A DNA stretch of 64,000 bases from contig NW_004624778.1 in assembly GCF_000247695.1 (NCBI RefSeq), forward strand, positions 9,030,961 to 9,094,960. The letters are read 5' to 3'. Below, piece by piece: positions 1 to 11,190 of this stretch (within the stretch, counting starts at the first letter, position 1; every line of letters starts with the position of its first letter). The notes beneath the pieces are model-generated. The model was not told the DNA's origin and made no database searches. It saw only the letters and a list, made by a program, of their open reading frames with translations. The position numbers were made by a program, and so were the translations under genes. The stretch is from Heterocephalus glaber. Taxonomy: Eukaryota; Chordata; Mammalia; Rodentia; Bathyergidae.

Positions 1-1039
1 GAAAGACAATAAACTAAGATTTGGAAATTTTTTTTGATCTTAGATGCAGCAAGATCGCTGATCCTTCTACAGGCTACCTTCAAAGTAGCAGGGAGAAAAG
101 AACTGCTTTTTCTTTTTTTTTTTTCTCAAAATGACAGCAGCTTCATTTTCAATGAAAATCATGCTAATTACTGGGTATTGACCCAAGATGAATTTCTTTC
201 TGATGAACTACATACTGCTCTTCTGAAAACCTAGCCAAATCATCTCAAATACCAGGAAGTGTGGGGGTAATGCAGCAAATTGGGGGAAAATGCGTATCAG
301 AAAAAATTATTGCCACAAAAAATATTTTCAGTAAGTTTGTTCCCTTCATAAATAGTGTGAATGGAATGCCTCAGCAATCAGCTGAAAGCCCCATCTTTGC
401 TGTGGGCTAATTGCTCGTCTGGTTAGTGCAGAATTTAATTTGTGCTATTGTGCAGGCAAGGCTGAGAGCGTGAAATAAACAATGTGTGTTAATTTCACGT
501 TTTCCAGTCTACTTAGCCAAAGAGCTTAGGCTTCTCTCTGGCCTCAGCCTAGCCCCTCCCAGCTTCTCATTCTGGGGCCGCAGACCACTGAGGAGTAGGT
601 CCTGGCTAATGGCAGGTGTGAGGTTACTACTCAGAGAGCAGCTACCCCAGGCAGTGGTAATGACTGAGGACACACACACGCGGCCTTTGCCTGTAGTTGG
701 TGCTTGAGATCATTTTTCCAATGGGCATCTGCTGGTGCGGTGCAGCTGGCTTTATGTTCTCAGGTTTGATGATGCCCTTGGTTTCCTAAAGAGGAATTTT
801 CACTGGTACAAATAGAGGGCTACCAAATTGTATGGTTTCTACACTGAGCAGATTAATTTGATGATCTGAAGGATTCTCTACTGTTGAGGGCAGCAGAGGT
901 ATCATTACGAAGAAGGAGAAGAAATGCCCATTTCTAGGATGGCATTTCATGGAGGCTGAAGTAGTCTTCCTTTTTTCTCCTCTCTAGGAACTAAAAAAGG
1001 CAGAGCTAAAGGATATGTTGGTGCTGGGCTGTTCTCACC
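1..1039. other. Unique non-coding sequence
   Basis: No exon, repeat or RNA gene recognised. Short open frames have no family resemblance and ordinary mammalian non-coding composition. The part around 385-500 keeps homeodomain-like TAATT/TTTAATT motifs and two CpGs and is listed as a weak candidate regulatory element. Confidence 0.5.
385..500. promoter_or_regulatory. Weak candidate conserved regulatory element
   Basis: AT-rich block with GCTAATTGCTCG, GAATTTAATTTGTGC and GTTAATTTCACG, all homeodomain-like cores, in a stretch with no repeat signature. The case is by texture only; no conservation can be measured from one sequence. Confidence 0.25.
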
Positions 1040-1165
1040 ATTTTCCCCTTTGGCTAAAGAGCCTGAGACCCAAGAGAAGTCAGTTGCTCAGGGTCCCAGA
1101 GGCAGTCAGTAGCTTGACTAGACCTCCAACTTCCTGGCAGTACTCTTTCTGTTGCAAGATTTCTC
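1040..1165 (-). repeat. MIR SINE fragment (antisense)
   Basis: Reads as a degraded reverse complement of MIR: a GAGCCTGAGACCCA-like segment, then GTTGCTCAGGGTCCCAGAGG matching the antisense of the MIR core about clearing the ledger of 'ctgtgtgaccttgggcaa', then a trailing CTTCCTGGCAGTACTCTTTCTG. Boundaries are approximate. Confidence 0.5.
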
Positions 1166-1199
1166 ATCAGGTCTAGATGGTGTGTCAAATTATCTATTC

Positions 1200-1442
1200 A
1201 ATAGCTAATTTGTGAGCGGAAGTCTGAATTCAAATTCTGGCTCTGGATACATAATATTTCACAAGCTACTCACTCCTCTCAGTGCTTCAGTTTCTGCATA
1301 TATAAAATGGAGATAATGGCATATGGTCCACAACATTATAATGAGAATCAAAGTAGTTAGTACAGTTAAAATGCTTAGAACAGGGTCTGGCATAAAGTAG
1401 GTCCTCAGTAAACATTGGCTATGATTAATATTACCATTTGGG
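1200..1442 (+). repeat. MIR SINE, sense, nearly full length
   Basis: Matches MIR in order: GAATTCAAATTCTGGCTCTG, then CTCAGTGCTTCAGTTTCTGC, then TATAAAATGGAGATAATGG, then CTTAGAACAGGGTCTGGCAT and AAGTAGGTCCTCAGTAAACA. This is one of the clearest old SINEs in the window. The short minus-strand open frame across it is a by-product. Confidence 0.85.
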
Positions 1443-2129
1443 ATATTCTGAATTTCCAACCTATTCTTATTATAAGACTATTTTTGTGTACATGATTGGA
1501 TATTCTTGTTTCCCCCAAAGAGCTTCTGTTTCCTTGACTTCACTGCTTTTACTATGGAAATTCTAAGAATTCCAATCCAAGAAATACTTTAGGTTTTCTT
1601 TTAATCAAGAGAACAGCAGAAGAGCTCAAATCATTGGTGCAACTCCTCACCATGGCAGAAAACTTGCCTGATTTGTGCCCATCTCCCAGGATCCAGCAAG
1701 CATCCCACCTGCGCACTTTGGATGAGTACTGAAGCACCAGGGAGCACAGGGACAGCCAGATGCAGTTTTCAAGGATTTACAGGCCAAAGAACCACGTGAA
1801 AAAGATGTCTCCCCACTCATGGAGTTTCTCTTGATTGCAAGAATGACTGGTCTTTCTTTTCAGGAAGAAGCAAGCATGTCCAAACATAAAATAGAGGCAC
1901 CTTACCCAGGTGCAGTGTGGAGACCCTGCTGTATATGTTCTCAGTGAGACCTCTATAAATATTTAGTAAGACCCTATCTTGTCCTGATTAGGATCCAAAG
2001 ACTGAAAACATGTGGATTGTGCCTGTCCTCTAGGAGATCTTAATCCCTTTAAGTGGTGACCATACTCAGAATAATGCAACTTGACATTGACATGGAATCT
2101 CCATCCATTGTTTTGACCATCTTACACTA
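1443..2129. other. Unique non-coding sequence
   Basis: Nothing recognised: no repeat family, no splice-flanked open frame, no RNA gene. Confidence 0.45.
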
Positions 2130-2260
2130 TATAAATCAGGATATTAGAAAAATGAAGGATTGGGGACCAGCCCAAGGTCACACAACTGGGGAATGACTCG
2201 CTCTCTCTTGTCTCCAGACTCCCTCCTCTCTCTACTACACTGATATGTCTCTCCATGAAA
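2130..2260 (-). repeat. MIR SINE fragment (antisense)
   Basis: Contains AGCCCAAGGTCACACAACTG, the antisense MIR core, followed by a CTCCAGACTCCCTCCTCTCT tail and CTACTACACTGATATG, which correspond to the 5' part of MIR read backwards. Edges are approximate. Confidence 0.7.
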
Positions 2261-3834
2261 TAAGGGACATTTGTCCTGACAAACTTGCTCTTCTCACATT
2301 TGGCAATGACAGCAAAAAAGGGCACATTTTGTAACATACTATGTGTGGCTGTGTAACCCAGAATTAGAAGAACAAAAGCACTTCTACAGTATTCCAACAT
2401 ATATTTGAGAGTGGGAGTCTAGGGAGAATCGAATTCTATCAATAAAGCATCTACTGTAAGTAAGAGTTATGAAAAGGGCCCAGAGATAAGTAAGATACTT
2501 TCTCTGCCTTCTTGTGCATACAAACTTAAGGAGAAGATGATATCACTGTGTCCACAGAAGAAAACCTCCCATTTGTGTGTAGTAGCTGCTGCCTAAGCTC
2601 CATGGACTGAATGCAGCTTAGATTTAGAGTGGAGGTTAGAATCTATAAAAGCTGGTCTGGGATTAATTAAACACACAAAAACAAAACCAAGTAAGAGGTG
2701 ATCTCCAGAAGCACATCACTGGCTGCCTAACAATAAGAGGAATTTTACCTTGCACTATAGGGGAAACATACAGGAAGAATTAAAATCATAGGAAGAATGG
2801 AACAAGAGATTCCAGATAGGAGGGCTGTCAAGATCAAATGAAATGGGAAAGACATATCAAAATTGTCTGCAAATGTCATCTAATTGGAGAGATCATTTAG
2901 TTCTGGCAGCAGACTAGAATATTCTAAGATGGGGCAGATTCCCGCTTGGTGCCCCTTGCAGCAGAAGAAGGGGAGAAAGGAAGGGATGCTTGCAATGAAG
3001 GTCCTACCCGCACTTGCTCTCTGACTGCCATGGCTGTCCAGTGTCTCACAGACTGGACAATGAGTATGGGTTCAGCCTCAGCAGACAGGTAGAAAAGGGA
3101 CTGGGAATTGCCTTGGCTTGAGGATGCCTGAGAAGTCCCCTCCCTCACCACATCTGTAACCAGGGCCCTGTTATACAGTTATTCTGATCTTGGGGCTTGA
3201 GGTTCCTCTCACAACAAGAGGTGGGGAAATGAGGCAAAATCTATAGTAGTTCCTAAACTCTCCACTACCTTCAAGCAGGTACTTACCTTTCTCAAGGTTC
3301 TCTTGAAGTTCATTTGCAGCTGATTTCATCTAGATGCAAATATGTCAGGTAGAGGAGAGGGATGAGGGTAGAAAAGATGGCACTCAGCGCCTCCAGGAAC
3401 CACATTCCTTTGTCCCTTGAGAGAGATGTTACCCTATGAGAAGGCAACCCCTCCCCCTGCTCCCAGCAGGGGCCACTGAGTGGCACAGCTTGTGAGGCTG
3501 TTCTCTGCCTGCTCTCTGACAGTTGGCTCCTCTGTGTAGAGGTCTAAATTGAGAAATACCATTTGATGTCTTTCCTGCCCTGGTGAGCTATGGAGCAAAA
3601 TGAGAAACACAGAAAAAGGACTTCAAAGCAGAGGATGACGGGGTCCTCAAGGCAATTCTTCTGACCTCACTATCATTTAGCAGACTGATGTGAACTCGGT
3701 CTCAAGCTTTCCTTCCTCAGAAAGCCCACAGAAGGGTGTCTCCTGGCTCAGTCCTAAGGGTCCTCCAAAAGCTGAGTATGAAGGGACAAGCAAAGGGGAG
3801 GGAAGATCAAAGTGAGAGGGACTCAGATGCTAGG
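2261..3834. other. Unique non-coding sequence
   Basis: About 1.6 kb with no recognised gene or repeat. The minus-strand open frame at 2924-3151 has no recognisable protein features and no plausible splice context. Confidence 0.4.
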
Positions 3835-4779
3835 TAGCTGAGGGGAAGGGGAGGTGACTTGCCTAAATCATGCAGGGGAAGTAAAAACGCTAAAGAAGCA
3901 ATATGTTTATGTACCAGTCCCCAAGATAATGGTAATTATTATACATCCCAGACATTTATCAATAGAAAGAAAAAAGAACCAGCCTGTTGGACATTTGAAA
4001 CATCCTAAAATGCAAAATCTGATCAGCATTGAATGTTCCAAGGAAGCTGCTTGAGGACTGCAAAGATTTGTGTTCCTTGAAGTTTTCTAGAGTGGAAGGT
4101 CCTGAATTCTGAACTCCTCATGATATGTGCACCTCTGTGGACCTTCAAAAGTTTACAGATGTGACAATTCTGAAGTGTGATGCCAAGGAGAATATGACAA
4201 ATCCCAGGGTGCTCGACCTTGTGAGATCTCTACATGTGGGACCCAAGCAGCCATCCCTTGCAGAGCTTCTACAGGCTGAATCACCTGGATCTTCACTTCC
4301 GATTCCCCAACCTTTTCCATCCCTCAAAAACCCATTCAAGGGTACCACTCTATGCAGCTGGCTCCAAATTGCCAACGCTAACCTCTGAGCTCTCCTGCCA
4401 AGGCCTAGCTTGTGACCACTGGCAATGGAAGAATGTCCATCCACCCTGCAGCTCCTGCAGGAAGAAGAGGTTTCCTCATGTGCATTCCCAGCAAAATCAT
4501 GAAGCAGATATTCCCCTGTTCACTGACAGGAAAATTGAGACAGAAAGAAATCAAGGAATATGAACTCATGTCCAGTTGGTTCTAAATCTTGAGCTCTGAA
4601 CAACCGCATTCTATTACCCCTGCCAGTTCTGAGAGTATACACTGACATTTGCTATTAAAACTGCCTCAGAGTGTAAATGACTCAGCTAGGCTCTGTGGAA
4701 ATATAAAGCACTATGGGATACACATCCCCTTTAGTCCAGGGAACTTGCAACTTTGATAGACAGAGCATTGTGTGCACAT
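3835..4779. other. Mostly unique, with a short MIR-like core
   Basis: GAGGTGACTTGCCTAAATCA near 3850 resembles the antisense MIR core. Around 4500-4615, AGGAAAATTGAGACAGAAAG followed by CAAGGAATATGAACTCATGT and a GAGCTCTGAACAACCGCATT tail resembles another antisense MIR. The opposed open frames at 4125-4563 (about 90-110 codons) overlap one another on both strands, do not resemble known proteins and are treated as chance. Confidence 0.4.
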
Positions 4780-5120
4780 TATATCAAATCAACTGATATT
4801 TATTAACCATCTAGTATGTGCCAGGCATAGTACTAACCTCTTAAAGACCTCAGGAGCAATCACAGTCTCTATAGTCCACTGCTGGAGGTACCTCTTAAGC
4901 AAGTTCATTTGCAAATGGCTACACAATTCACAGCAAAAATCTGAGAAAGTTCCATGTGCTAGGAGAGAGAATAAAACAGCACCTATTTGAAGTGGGAAAG
5001 GTCAGAGGTCTTCCTTCCCAAGTGTCATTTCATCTGAGATTTGAGAGATGATTAAGATCTGGCAAAATATAAGAAGGCTGGAATCTGGAGAGAGAAGATT
5101 TAGGGTCAGAGCCCTCAGAC
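4780..5120 (-). repeat. L2 LINE fragment (antisense)
   Basis: Begins with TGATATTTATTAACCATCTAGTATGTGCCAGGCATAGTACTAA, quoted in part: the reverse complement of the L2 3' end (CTAGTATGTGCCAGGCATAG). It continues with a decayed GTCATTTCATCTGAGATTTG segment and an AGAAGGCTGGAATC segment that follow L2 order. Typical old, truncated 3' end. Confidence 0.65.
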
Positions 5121-5683
5121 AGGAAGAAACTGGAGTTTTAAGAAACACACCTAACCAAGGCAGCCAGCTGGGCGCCTAAGGCTTTTCCCATTCTTTTTGG
5201 ATTTCTGGAGTCCCTGGGCCACACACTCTGAATGCCCTGGGCTGAGCAGATGGCTCCCCTTCTGTCTCCACCCCTGGTTTATTGCTAATGACGCTATCCA
5301 CAGCTTCCGTATGAGCTCGGCCTCTTGCTTTGTCCGCTTCCTCCTTTTATCATGGTGGGGCTCCTGGACCACATGGACAGCCCGGCTCAGGGCTCATCTC
5401 CTTGTCCAAGCCCCACCTCCTGAGCTTGGCTTTCATTTGGGTCTCCCCCTCCCCAGCCTCTGAGGGAGCTAGGACCTGGGAAAGACTGTAAATTGTATAC
5501 ATTATTTCCTTTTTGATTAGGTGAATAAATAACTTGATTGAGACGCGCCTCTTTGGAGGGCGCTGCTGGCAGGCTTCCAGGACTGGGAGGCAGCTGGCTC
5601 AGAGCACAGAGGAGACACAACAAAGGCCCAAGGGACAGACACTTTGCAGTAGGCTTGGGGTCCAGCCTGGCTGTGGAGAGCCC
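5121..5683. other. Unique, moderately GC-rich sequence
   Basis: Open frames on both strands (for example 5197-5463 plus and 5387-5623 minus) are mutually overlapping and proline/leucine-rich by composition only. No exon evidence. Confidence 0.4.
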
Positions 5684-5692
5684 AGGCCAGGA

Positions 5693-5788
5693 ATTTTTTT
5701 TTTTTTTTTTTTTGGTATCGGGGATGGTACTTGGGTCCTTGCACTTCTAGGGCAGGCGGCAGCACCACTGAGCTAAATCCCAGGCCCA
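5693..5788 (-). mobile_element. Young tRNA-derived ID-like SINE (antisense)
   Basis: Poly-T of about 20 bases, then GGTATCGGGGATGGTACTTG and CACTGAGCTAAATCCCAGGC. Read on the minus strand this is a tRNA-like head with an A box (TAGCTCAGTGGT-type) and a B box near GGGTCC/AAGTACC, ending in poly-A. Flanked by the 9-base direct repeat AGGCCAGGA at 5684-5692 and 5789-5797, the target-site duplication of LINE-driven insertion. Confidence 0.9.
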
Positions 5789-5797
5789 AGGCCAGGA

Positions 5798-7384
5798 GTA
5801 TTTAAGGAATGTCCTTTTGCCCTCCTCTGTTTCTGAGAGGGAAGGCTCAGGTTAGGGATGCCTTTGTCAGTATTGGGACATCTGTCACAGCCTCTGACCT
5901 CCCAGGTGACAAGTTTCAGCCTGGAAGAAAGAGCACAGACTCAGGGCAGCTATAGGGCCCAAAAGAACAGGTCCTAGGGAAATTTCTTCATCTACAATGG
6001 CTATCATTTTTAAGAAAGGCCTTTTGTGGAAGGTGTGTGCAGGGAATGGAAATATTGGTGCATGGAATACATTTGCTGACCTTTAATCCAAGCACCTCCT
6101 CATTACCCTCCAAATTTAATGTGTGAGTCTAAGCTAGGATTTTCTGCCCACTCCTTACCCAAGAGACACCATGGACCACCTGTGTAGCCTCCTACAGTGG
6201 CCCCACCCCAACCTAGTACTAAGACAAGCTCTGGTCATGTGATCCATGATGCTGTCTAACAGAAGATAATTTCAAAATGTGGAGAAATGACACACTCTGA
6301 GATCTAAGTGCTTCCTATACAAGCCCCATACCAAGCACTCACCTTTGAGAATACTCACTACTCTGAAGGTGGCCAAAGTAAGTTACTTCCTAGCCCCAGT
6401 GAAGCTGCTGAGATGTAAGGCATCTGGACTAGGGTTCTCAGTAACAAAAACAATTATTTTCCTTGCTGGTTACTAATCTACAACTAGAGAACTACTCCTT
6501 TGAATTAAGGTATCATGACTTCAGGGTTAAAACATTTCTAAGATGGAAAACACATTAATCCAATTTCAGTCACTGACCCTTTGTTTGGTTACAGAAGAGC
6601 TCATGACTACCCTTTGGAAACAGTCTACAGGAACAAGACAAGGGAGCAGACAAGGACATAAAAGCGATCTTCTACCATGTATGGGGCACATTCCTTCACA
6701 TATGGCTTCTCATTCATTGTTTAAGACTTGAACACAGACATGGGTGATGACAACCTCTCCCTATAGACCTTTCCACCGTACCAACCACTTCTACCTGAAT
6801 GGATGCCAGGGAAATGACACTGCTTGGGAAATGCCACCCTGGAAAGCCTCTAAGGAAAGCACCCAGGTTCCTAGAGTAGAAGGCAGGTCAACATGAACCA
6901 GTAATATCCCAGCCTTGACTCTAGTCAGCCTGGGGTCCAGCCTTACCCTGTGACCCATACTTAGCATTCTGGTTCCTGGGCAGGAGAGATCCTCCTCAGG
7001 TGTTCCCTAGGCTCTTGGCATCACTCACCCAGTCAGTTTGCTAGCTTGCAAGAAAGCCTCCCTGAGTCCCAGGAAAGGCAGGAAAAATAGCCAGATTCTG
7101 AGCCACACCTGAGCTCAGGGAATAAGGATGCTACCAGATGGAATATTGAATGTGACTCTGAGTTGAAGTACACAGAGACTACAATGTTCCCCAGGCAGCA
7201 TGCGCTTTACTCCTGCCAGTTGAGCCCCAGGCTGGTTTCCATGTGAGAGAAGAGTTCTCTTCCATAGGAGTCTTGACCACCTTGGACCCTGACCTACAGT
7301 TTTACCAGGTGCCCCTCAGCCCCTGCTCCTCTTTGTGAACATTAGCCCTGGTCCTCTCCCTGTGTATGCTAATTCCTTCCCATG
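5798..7384. other. Mostly unique non-coding sequence
   Basis: No gene recognised. A possible weak antisense MIR lies at about 6305-6430 (CCATACCAAGCACTCACCTT then GGCCAAAGTAAGTTACTTCC). The remainder shows no family resemblance. Confidence 0.4.
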
Positions 7385-7700
7385 CTTTGAAGTTCAGACC
7401 AAAGATAGTCTGCCCGATGACCTGCATCTTCTTATGACAAGGCTAATCATCCTGTTATACATGTCTATCTTCCCCCTGTAGATGGTGTGCTCTGTAAGGT
7501 AGTATCTTATATTTCTACCACCTAGCACAGTGTCAGGCAGGGTCTTAAAGAAAGTCTTCCCTGGCCTCTCCCACATTTGCCTCTCCCAGTTTTGGCTGAC
7601 TGTGCCTTCTCCCTTACATTACACTACTGCGCTTTTCACATGACTGGGACTGTCTGTTTATTTGTGTACACCATCAAGTAGCCATAGCACCAGGAGAACA
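7385..7700 (+). repeat. L2 LINE 3' fragment
   Basis: TGTCTATCTTCCCCCTGTAG, a GTGTGCTCTGTAAGGTAGTA segment and CCACCTAGCACAGTGTCAGG follow the order of the L2 3' UTR (gene-sense), where the consensus has a chain 'agactgtaagctcc...cctagcacagtgcctggc'. The part beyond 7545 is weaker. Confidence 0.6.
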
Positions 7701-10090
7701 GGATGTCTAGCACAAGTTTAACATCCAGGCCATGCTGAAGTCAAACTGGGCCTCTGAAGGCAGTTCAGTTGTAAATTTTGCCTGGGTGCCTTGCCTTATT
7801 CTAGGAAACACCTTATCGTCCCAATCCAGGGCCCCTGCTGGTACATTTGATCTTCAGTTGCCCATAGTCACAATGTCATCAAACTGTTCATTTCAGTCAT
7901 TTAGCTGGGGGCAGTGATTACAGATAAATCACTCCAGTAGGATATATAATTGTTTTTCCAGAAGTGCTACATTTTCTCCTTAACTCTAGTACAAACAGAA
8001 CACCAGCAACTTATGGACTTTTTATTATCAGCCATAAGGAAAAAATTTATCCCACGGTAGGTTGATACTTTGCAAAACAGGAAAATCTGTGAGAGGTGTC
8101 ATGGAAAAGCTTTCTTCCCCAGAGTCAGGTAACCAGATTCCATCATTAAATTTCCATGAGACTTCAGGCAGATTCACTTAAGTTTTCTAGGGGTTTTTTT
8201 AACAATTATTGCAAAAATATGAAAAATTACTTCCATAAGTGCAGTCTTTTAAGAGAGGTACATGCATGACTGTCCCATCAAGTGGCTTAAACCGCTGGGA
8301 GTTAGCTGTTTAACATCAGATGATAGAATTCAAATCAAAGCCACCTGACAGCAAGACACAAATTAGGACCCCACTGTAAACATGTTAAATATATGTGAAA
8401 CTTATGCTTTATCTTATTTCCAGGCCTTTCAAAATAAGTAAGGTAGTGGAATCATTCTTGATAAGGACTCTATAATGGATGATCTATAATTTCTGGTGAA
8501 ACTTTCAGTGTCTAAGAGCTTTGAATTCAAAGCTATGACTTCTGTACAGGACCCATTCCCAGGGAAGAGCCAAGGACTCTCATGGACCCCAATCACATGA
8601 GTCAGAAAATTTGAATTCATTCATATAGGATGATGATAAAGAAAATCCAAAGACACTTATCGTCCAAAGACACAACTCCCTGTGAAGAAACTTCCCAGTC
8701 ATGATGGTCTGTGTTTGTCAGCAAGAGGGTTTTACTATTCCCTGAAATTCATAGACCTGAGCTGCTGATCCTTGCAATGCATCAGGCTGACCCTGCCTTC
8801 CAGCATAGTGGCCCTGGTGCAGGTCTTTCAAGCCTAGCAAGAATCATGGGAGTGTCAAGGGTGGACTTTCAGTTGAGTCCCAGTGAAGGACACAACTCAA
8901 ATACTTTCAGCCTATTACATCAATGCCATTGTAAGATAAAACAGGGCAGCTGGTTTATTATACTCTTTGGGAAATATGAGGCTTCAAGAGAACCCCAAAA
9001 TTCAGTTCTCAGAACATCTGGCTGCACCACCCACTCTCTACAGGAGGGAAAGCTGCCTTTTTGTCTGAAATTGCCCTTGAACTCTGACTATACCGGCGTC
9101 TGTTTGCACATTATATCACTAAAGTCCATGGACTTGAGCTGAATGGAAACTGTATAACTTCATATGGAAAAAATTCTGAGCAAGAAGACAGTGAACCAGG
9201 GTTCTAGCTGCAGCTCTGGTAAGAGAATTCCTTCCCCATTCCAGGCCTGTTTCTCACGTTTACTAAAGAGATCTGGTTGCAAGAAGTGGTTCTTTCTCAC
9301 TACTGTATTTGGTCCCAGGACCAACTGCATCCAAATTAACCGGGTTTGTGTGTATTGAGGTAGATCCCTATGGGTGGGTGTCTCCAAGACCTGTTAAATC
9401 AAAATATTGTGGGGTAGGCTATAGAAACTAGCAGGTACAACAAGCTTACTGTGTGATTGTTACACCTACTAAGGCTCCACAACCATAACCACAGGACCAG
9501 GTGATCTCTGAGCTTCCATCCAGAAATAATCTTCTGGTGTTATGAATATAATTACTACAATAGCCACAAGAAAAAATGGCTAGGAACAGAACTACCAGGC
9601 TCCTTATTTTTCATTCCTCACCCATCTATCCCAGTTCTATGTGGAAAGCTGACCCATTCTATGGGGCACTGTAGTCATAGACTTATCCTGAAGCTTCCTG
9701 TAGGCTGTTCTGGAGCATGAAATCTCTAATGGTAAAGAGAGGAAAGCTTGCTGTGTGATCCAAGGGGGGGGAGAGACCCTATAAACAGCAGCAGTCCCGG
9801 AATTATCCTGCAGCGCCTGTGCTATTATAAAGAAGAGCTGACACAGCAGAGTCCCAGGGATGCTGTGTGTCTGCAGAGCACTAATCACGGAGGCAGGCAG
9901 GCTAAATGCAAAGAGAACATTTGCACAAACAGCACCTGTACTGAGCAGTCATCCACTATTTTTAGAGTTGCTGCAAAGAGTAGAAGGACATTTGGAGAGG
10001 CTCCCAAAGGGCACAGTCAGTAGGAAAATGGAGAAGTTTGGGCACATTTTGTGTGGCTGGCTCTCTAATACCCTGTCAACTGAGTCACTG
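7701..10090. other. Unique non-coding sequence
   Basis: No exon or named repeat recognised over 2.4 kb. The 143-codon open frame at 8711-9142 (plus) has no motif, signal peptide or family resemblance that I can recognise. The block at 9754-9950 is discussed as a weak candidate element. Confidence 0.4.
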
Positions 10091-10100
10091 AAAACCTGAG

Positions 10101-10192
10101 AGGGGCCGGAGATTTAGCTCAGTGGTGCAGCCGCCTGCCTCACAAGCACAAGGGCCTGAGTTTGGTCTCCGGTACAAAAACAAAAAAACAAA
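10101..10192 (+). mobile_element. Young tRNA-derived ID-like SINE (sense)
   Basis: Sense copy: AGGGGCCGGAGATTTAGCTC with A box TAGCTCAGTGGT, CGCCTGCCTCACAAGCACAA, B-box region GAGTTTGGTCTCC, then a CAAAAA-rich tail. Flanked by a perfect 10-base duplication AAAACCTGAG at 10091-10100 and 10193-10202. This is the same family as the antisense copies elsewhere and the only one of the young set in plus orientation. The internal boxes imply RNA polymerase III transcription; whether this copy is expressed cannot be seen. Confidence 0.92.
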
Positions 10193-10202
10193 AAAACCTG
10201 AG

Positions 10203-11084
10203 CAGTCTGATATTTTTGGGCTTGTTTAGTTTTGCTTGAGGATGGGGTACAGATGTGGTAGAGCAAGAACAAGGGGGGGATAAAGACAGTCATTGTGACC
10301 CATTCGTGATGTTTTTGATAACAGAACATATACTTAAGATGATTGTGATTCCAGAAAAAAGAACAATTTGTTCTCCAGGATTTATTCTGGAGATGCTCAA
10401 AGTAAGAATAAATGGCACATACTTTTATCTCACTCATTTTATCCAGATGCAAATATGTTATCCAAGTTGAGATTGTCACCTCTTACATTCATGATCAGTA
10501 TAAGCCACGTAATTTAAGGTTGGATACATATTGATTAGATCAGGGTGGTTATAGCCTAGAGCTTAAAGGTCATGGCCATTTAGAAAGAATACTGACCCAT
10601 AATATCAATTCTTATTTTCAAATAAGGAAACACACTGAACACTAGTTGAGGGCTTACAGAAACATTTCCAAGGACAGACCCATTGGCAGTTGGCTAATGA
10701 CATCAGCTCCACACACAAGGGTAAAATGGGACTTTTGTAGCATTCTGACATGTAGAATTTCCTACCAAAGTGAATGCAATTGATTTGATAAATGTTATAC
10801 ATTTGTTTGACCTTTCGGGTAGATTCGTAACACAATAGGTCAGCAAGGGTCATTCTCTGATCTACCCCCCCTTCTCCCCCTTGCAATTAGGAAATTCTCC
10901 ATTTTCTTTTTCAGCCTCACAAGGAATTTTGGGTTGAACCGTAATGAGGTATCTGGTTCAATTCTCTCCTGTTATGGATTAGCTATAGTCTTCCTCAAGC
11001 CCCCTGCTCAAACCTGCACAGTTGTCTCCTAGCATAGTTGGCCTGAATCCCTGTTAATCTGCCTTCCAGCTCAGAGATTTCTGT
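10203..11084. other. Unique sequence with a palindrome cluster
   Basis: No gene. Around 10340-10395 there are two adjacent inverted repeats (see findings). The remainder holds no recognised repeat. Confidence 0.4.
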
Positions 11085-11190
11085 ATTATCAGAAAACCAG
11101 AGACTCCTAGAGTTGGAAGGACCATGAAGCCACCCAGAGCAACTTGTTTTCCTCAATGCTTGAATTGAGAAGCTGGAGGTCACATGAACC
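11085..11190. repeat. Ancient SINE-like fragment
   Basis: AGAGTTGGAAGGACCATGAA followed by a GAAGCTGGAGGTCACATGAA part resembles the widespread mammalian old repeat whose consensus contains 'gagctggaagggaccttagag'. Related pieces lie near 25185, 50000, 54830 and 57035. I cannot name the family with certainty. Confidence 0.4.

Noticed and set aside
8711..9142. 143-codon plus-strand frame as a small gene
   Set aside because: No motif, signal peptide or recognisable homology; flanks lack promoter or splice signals.
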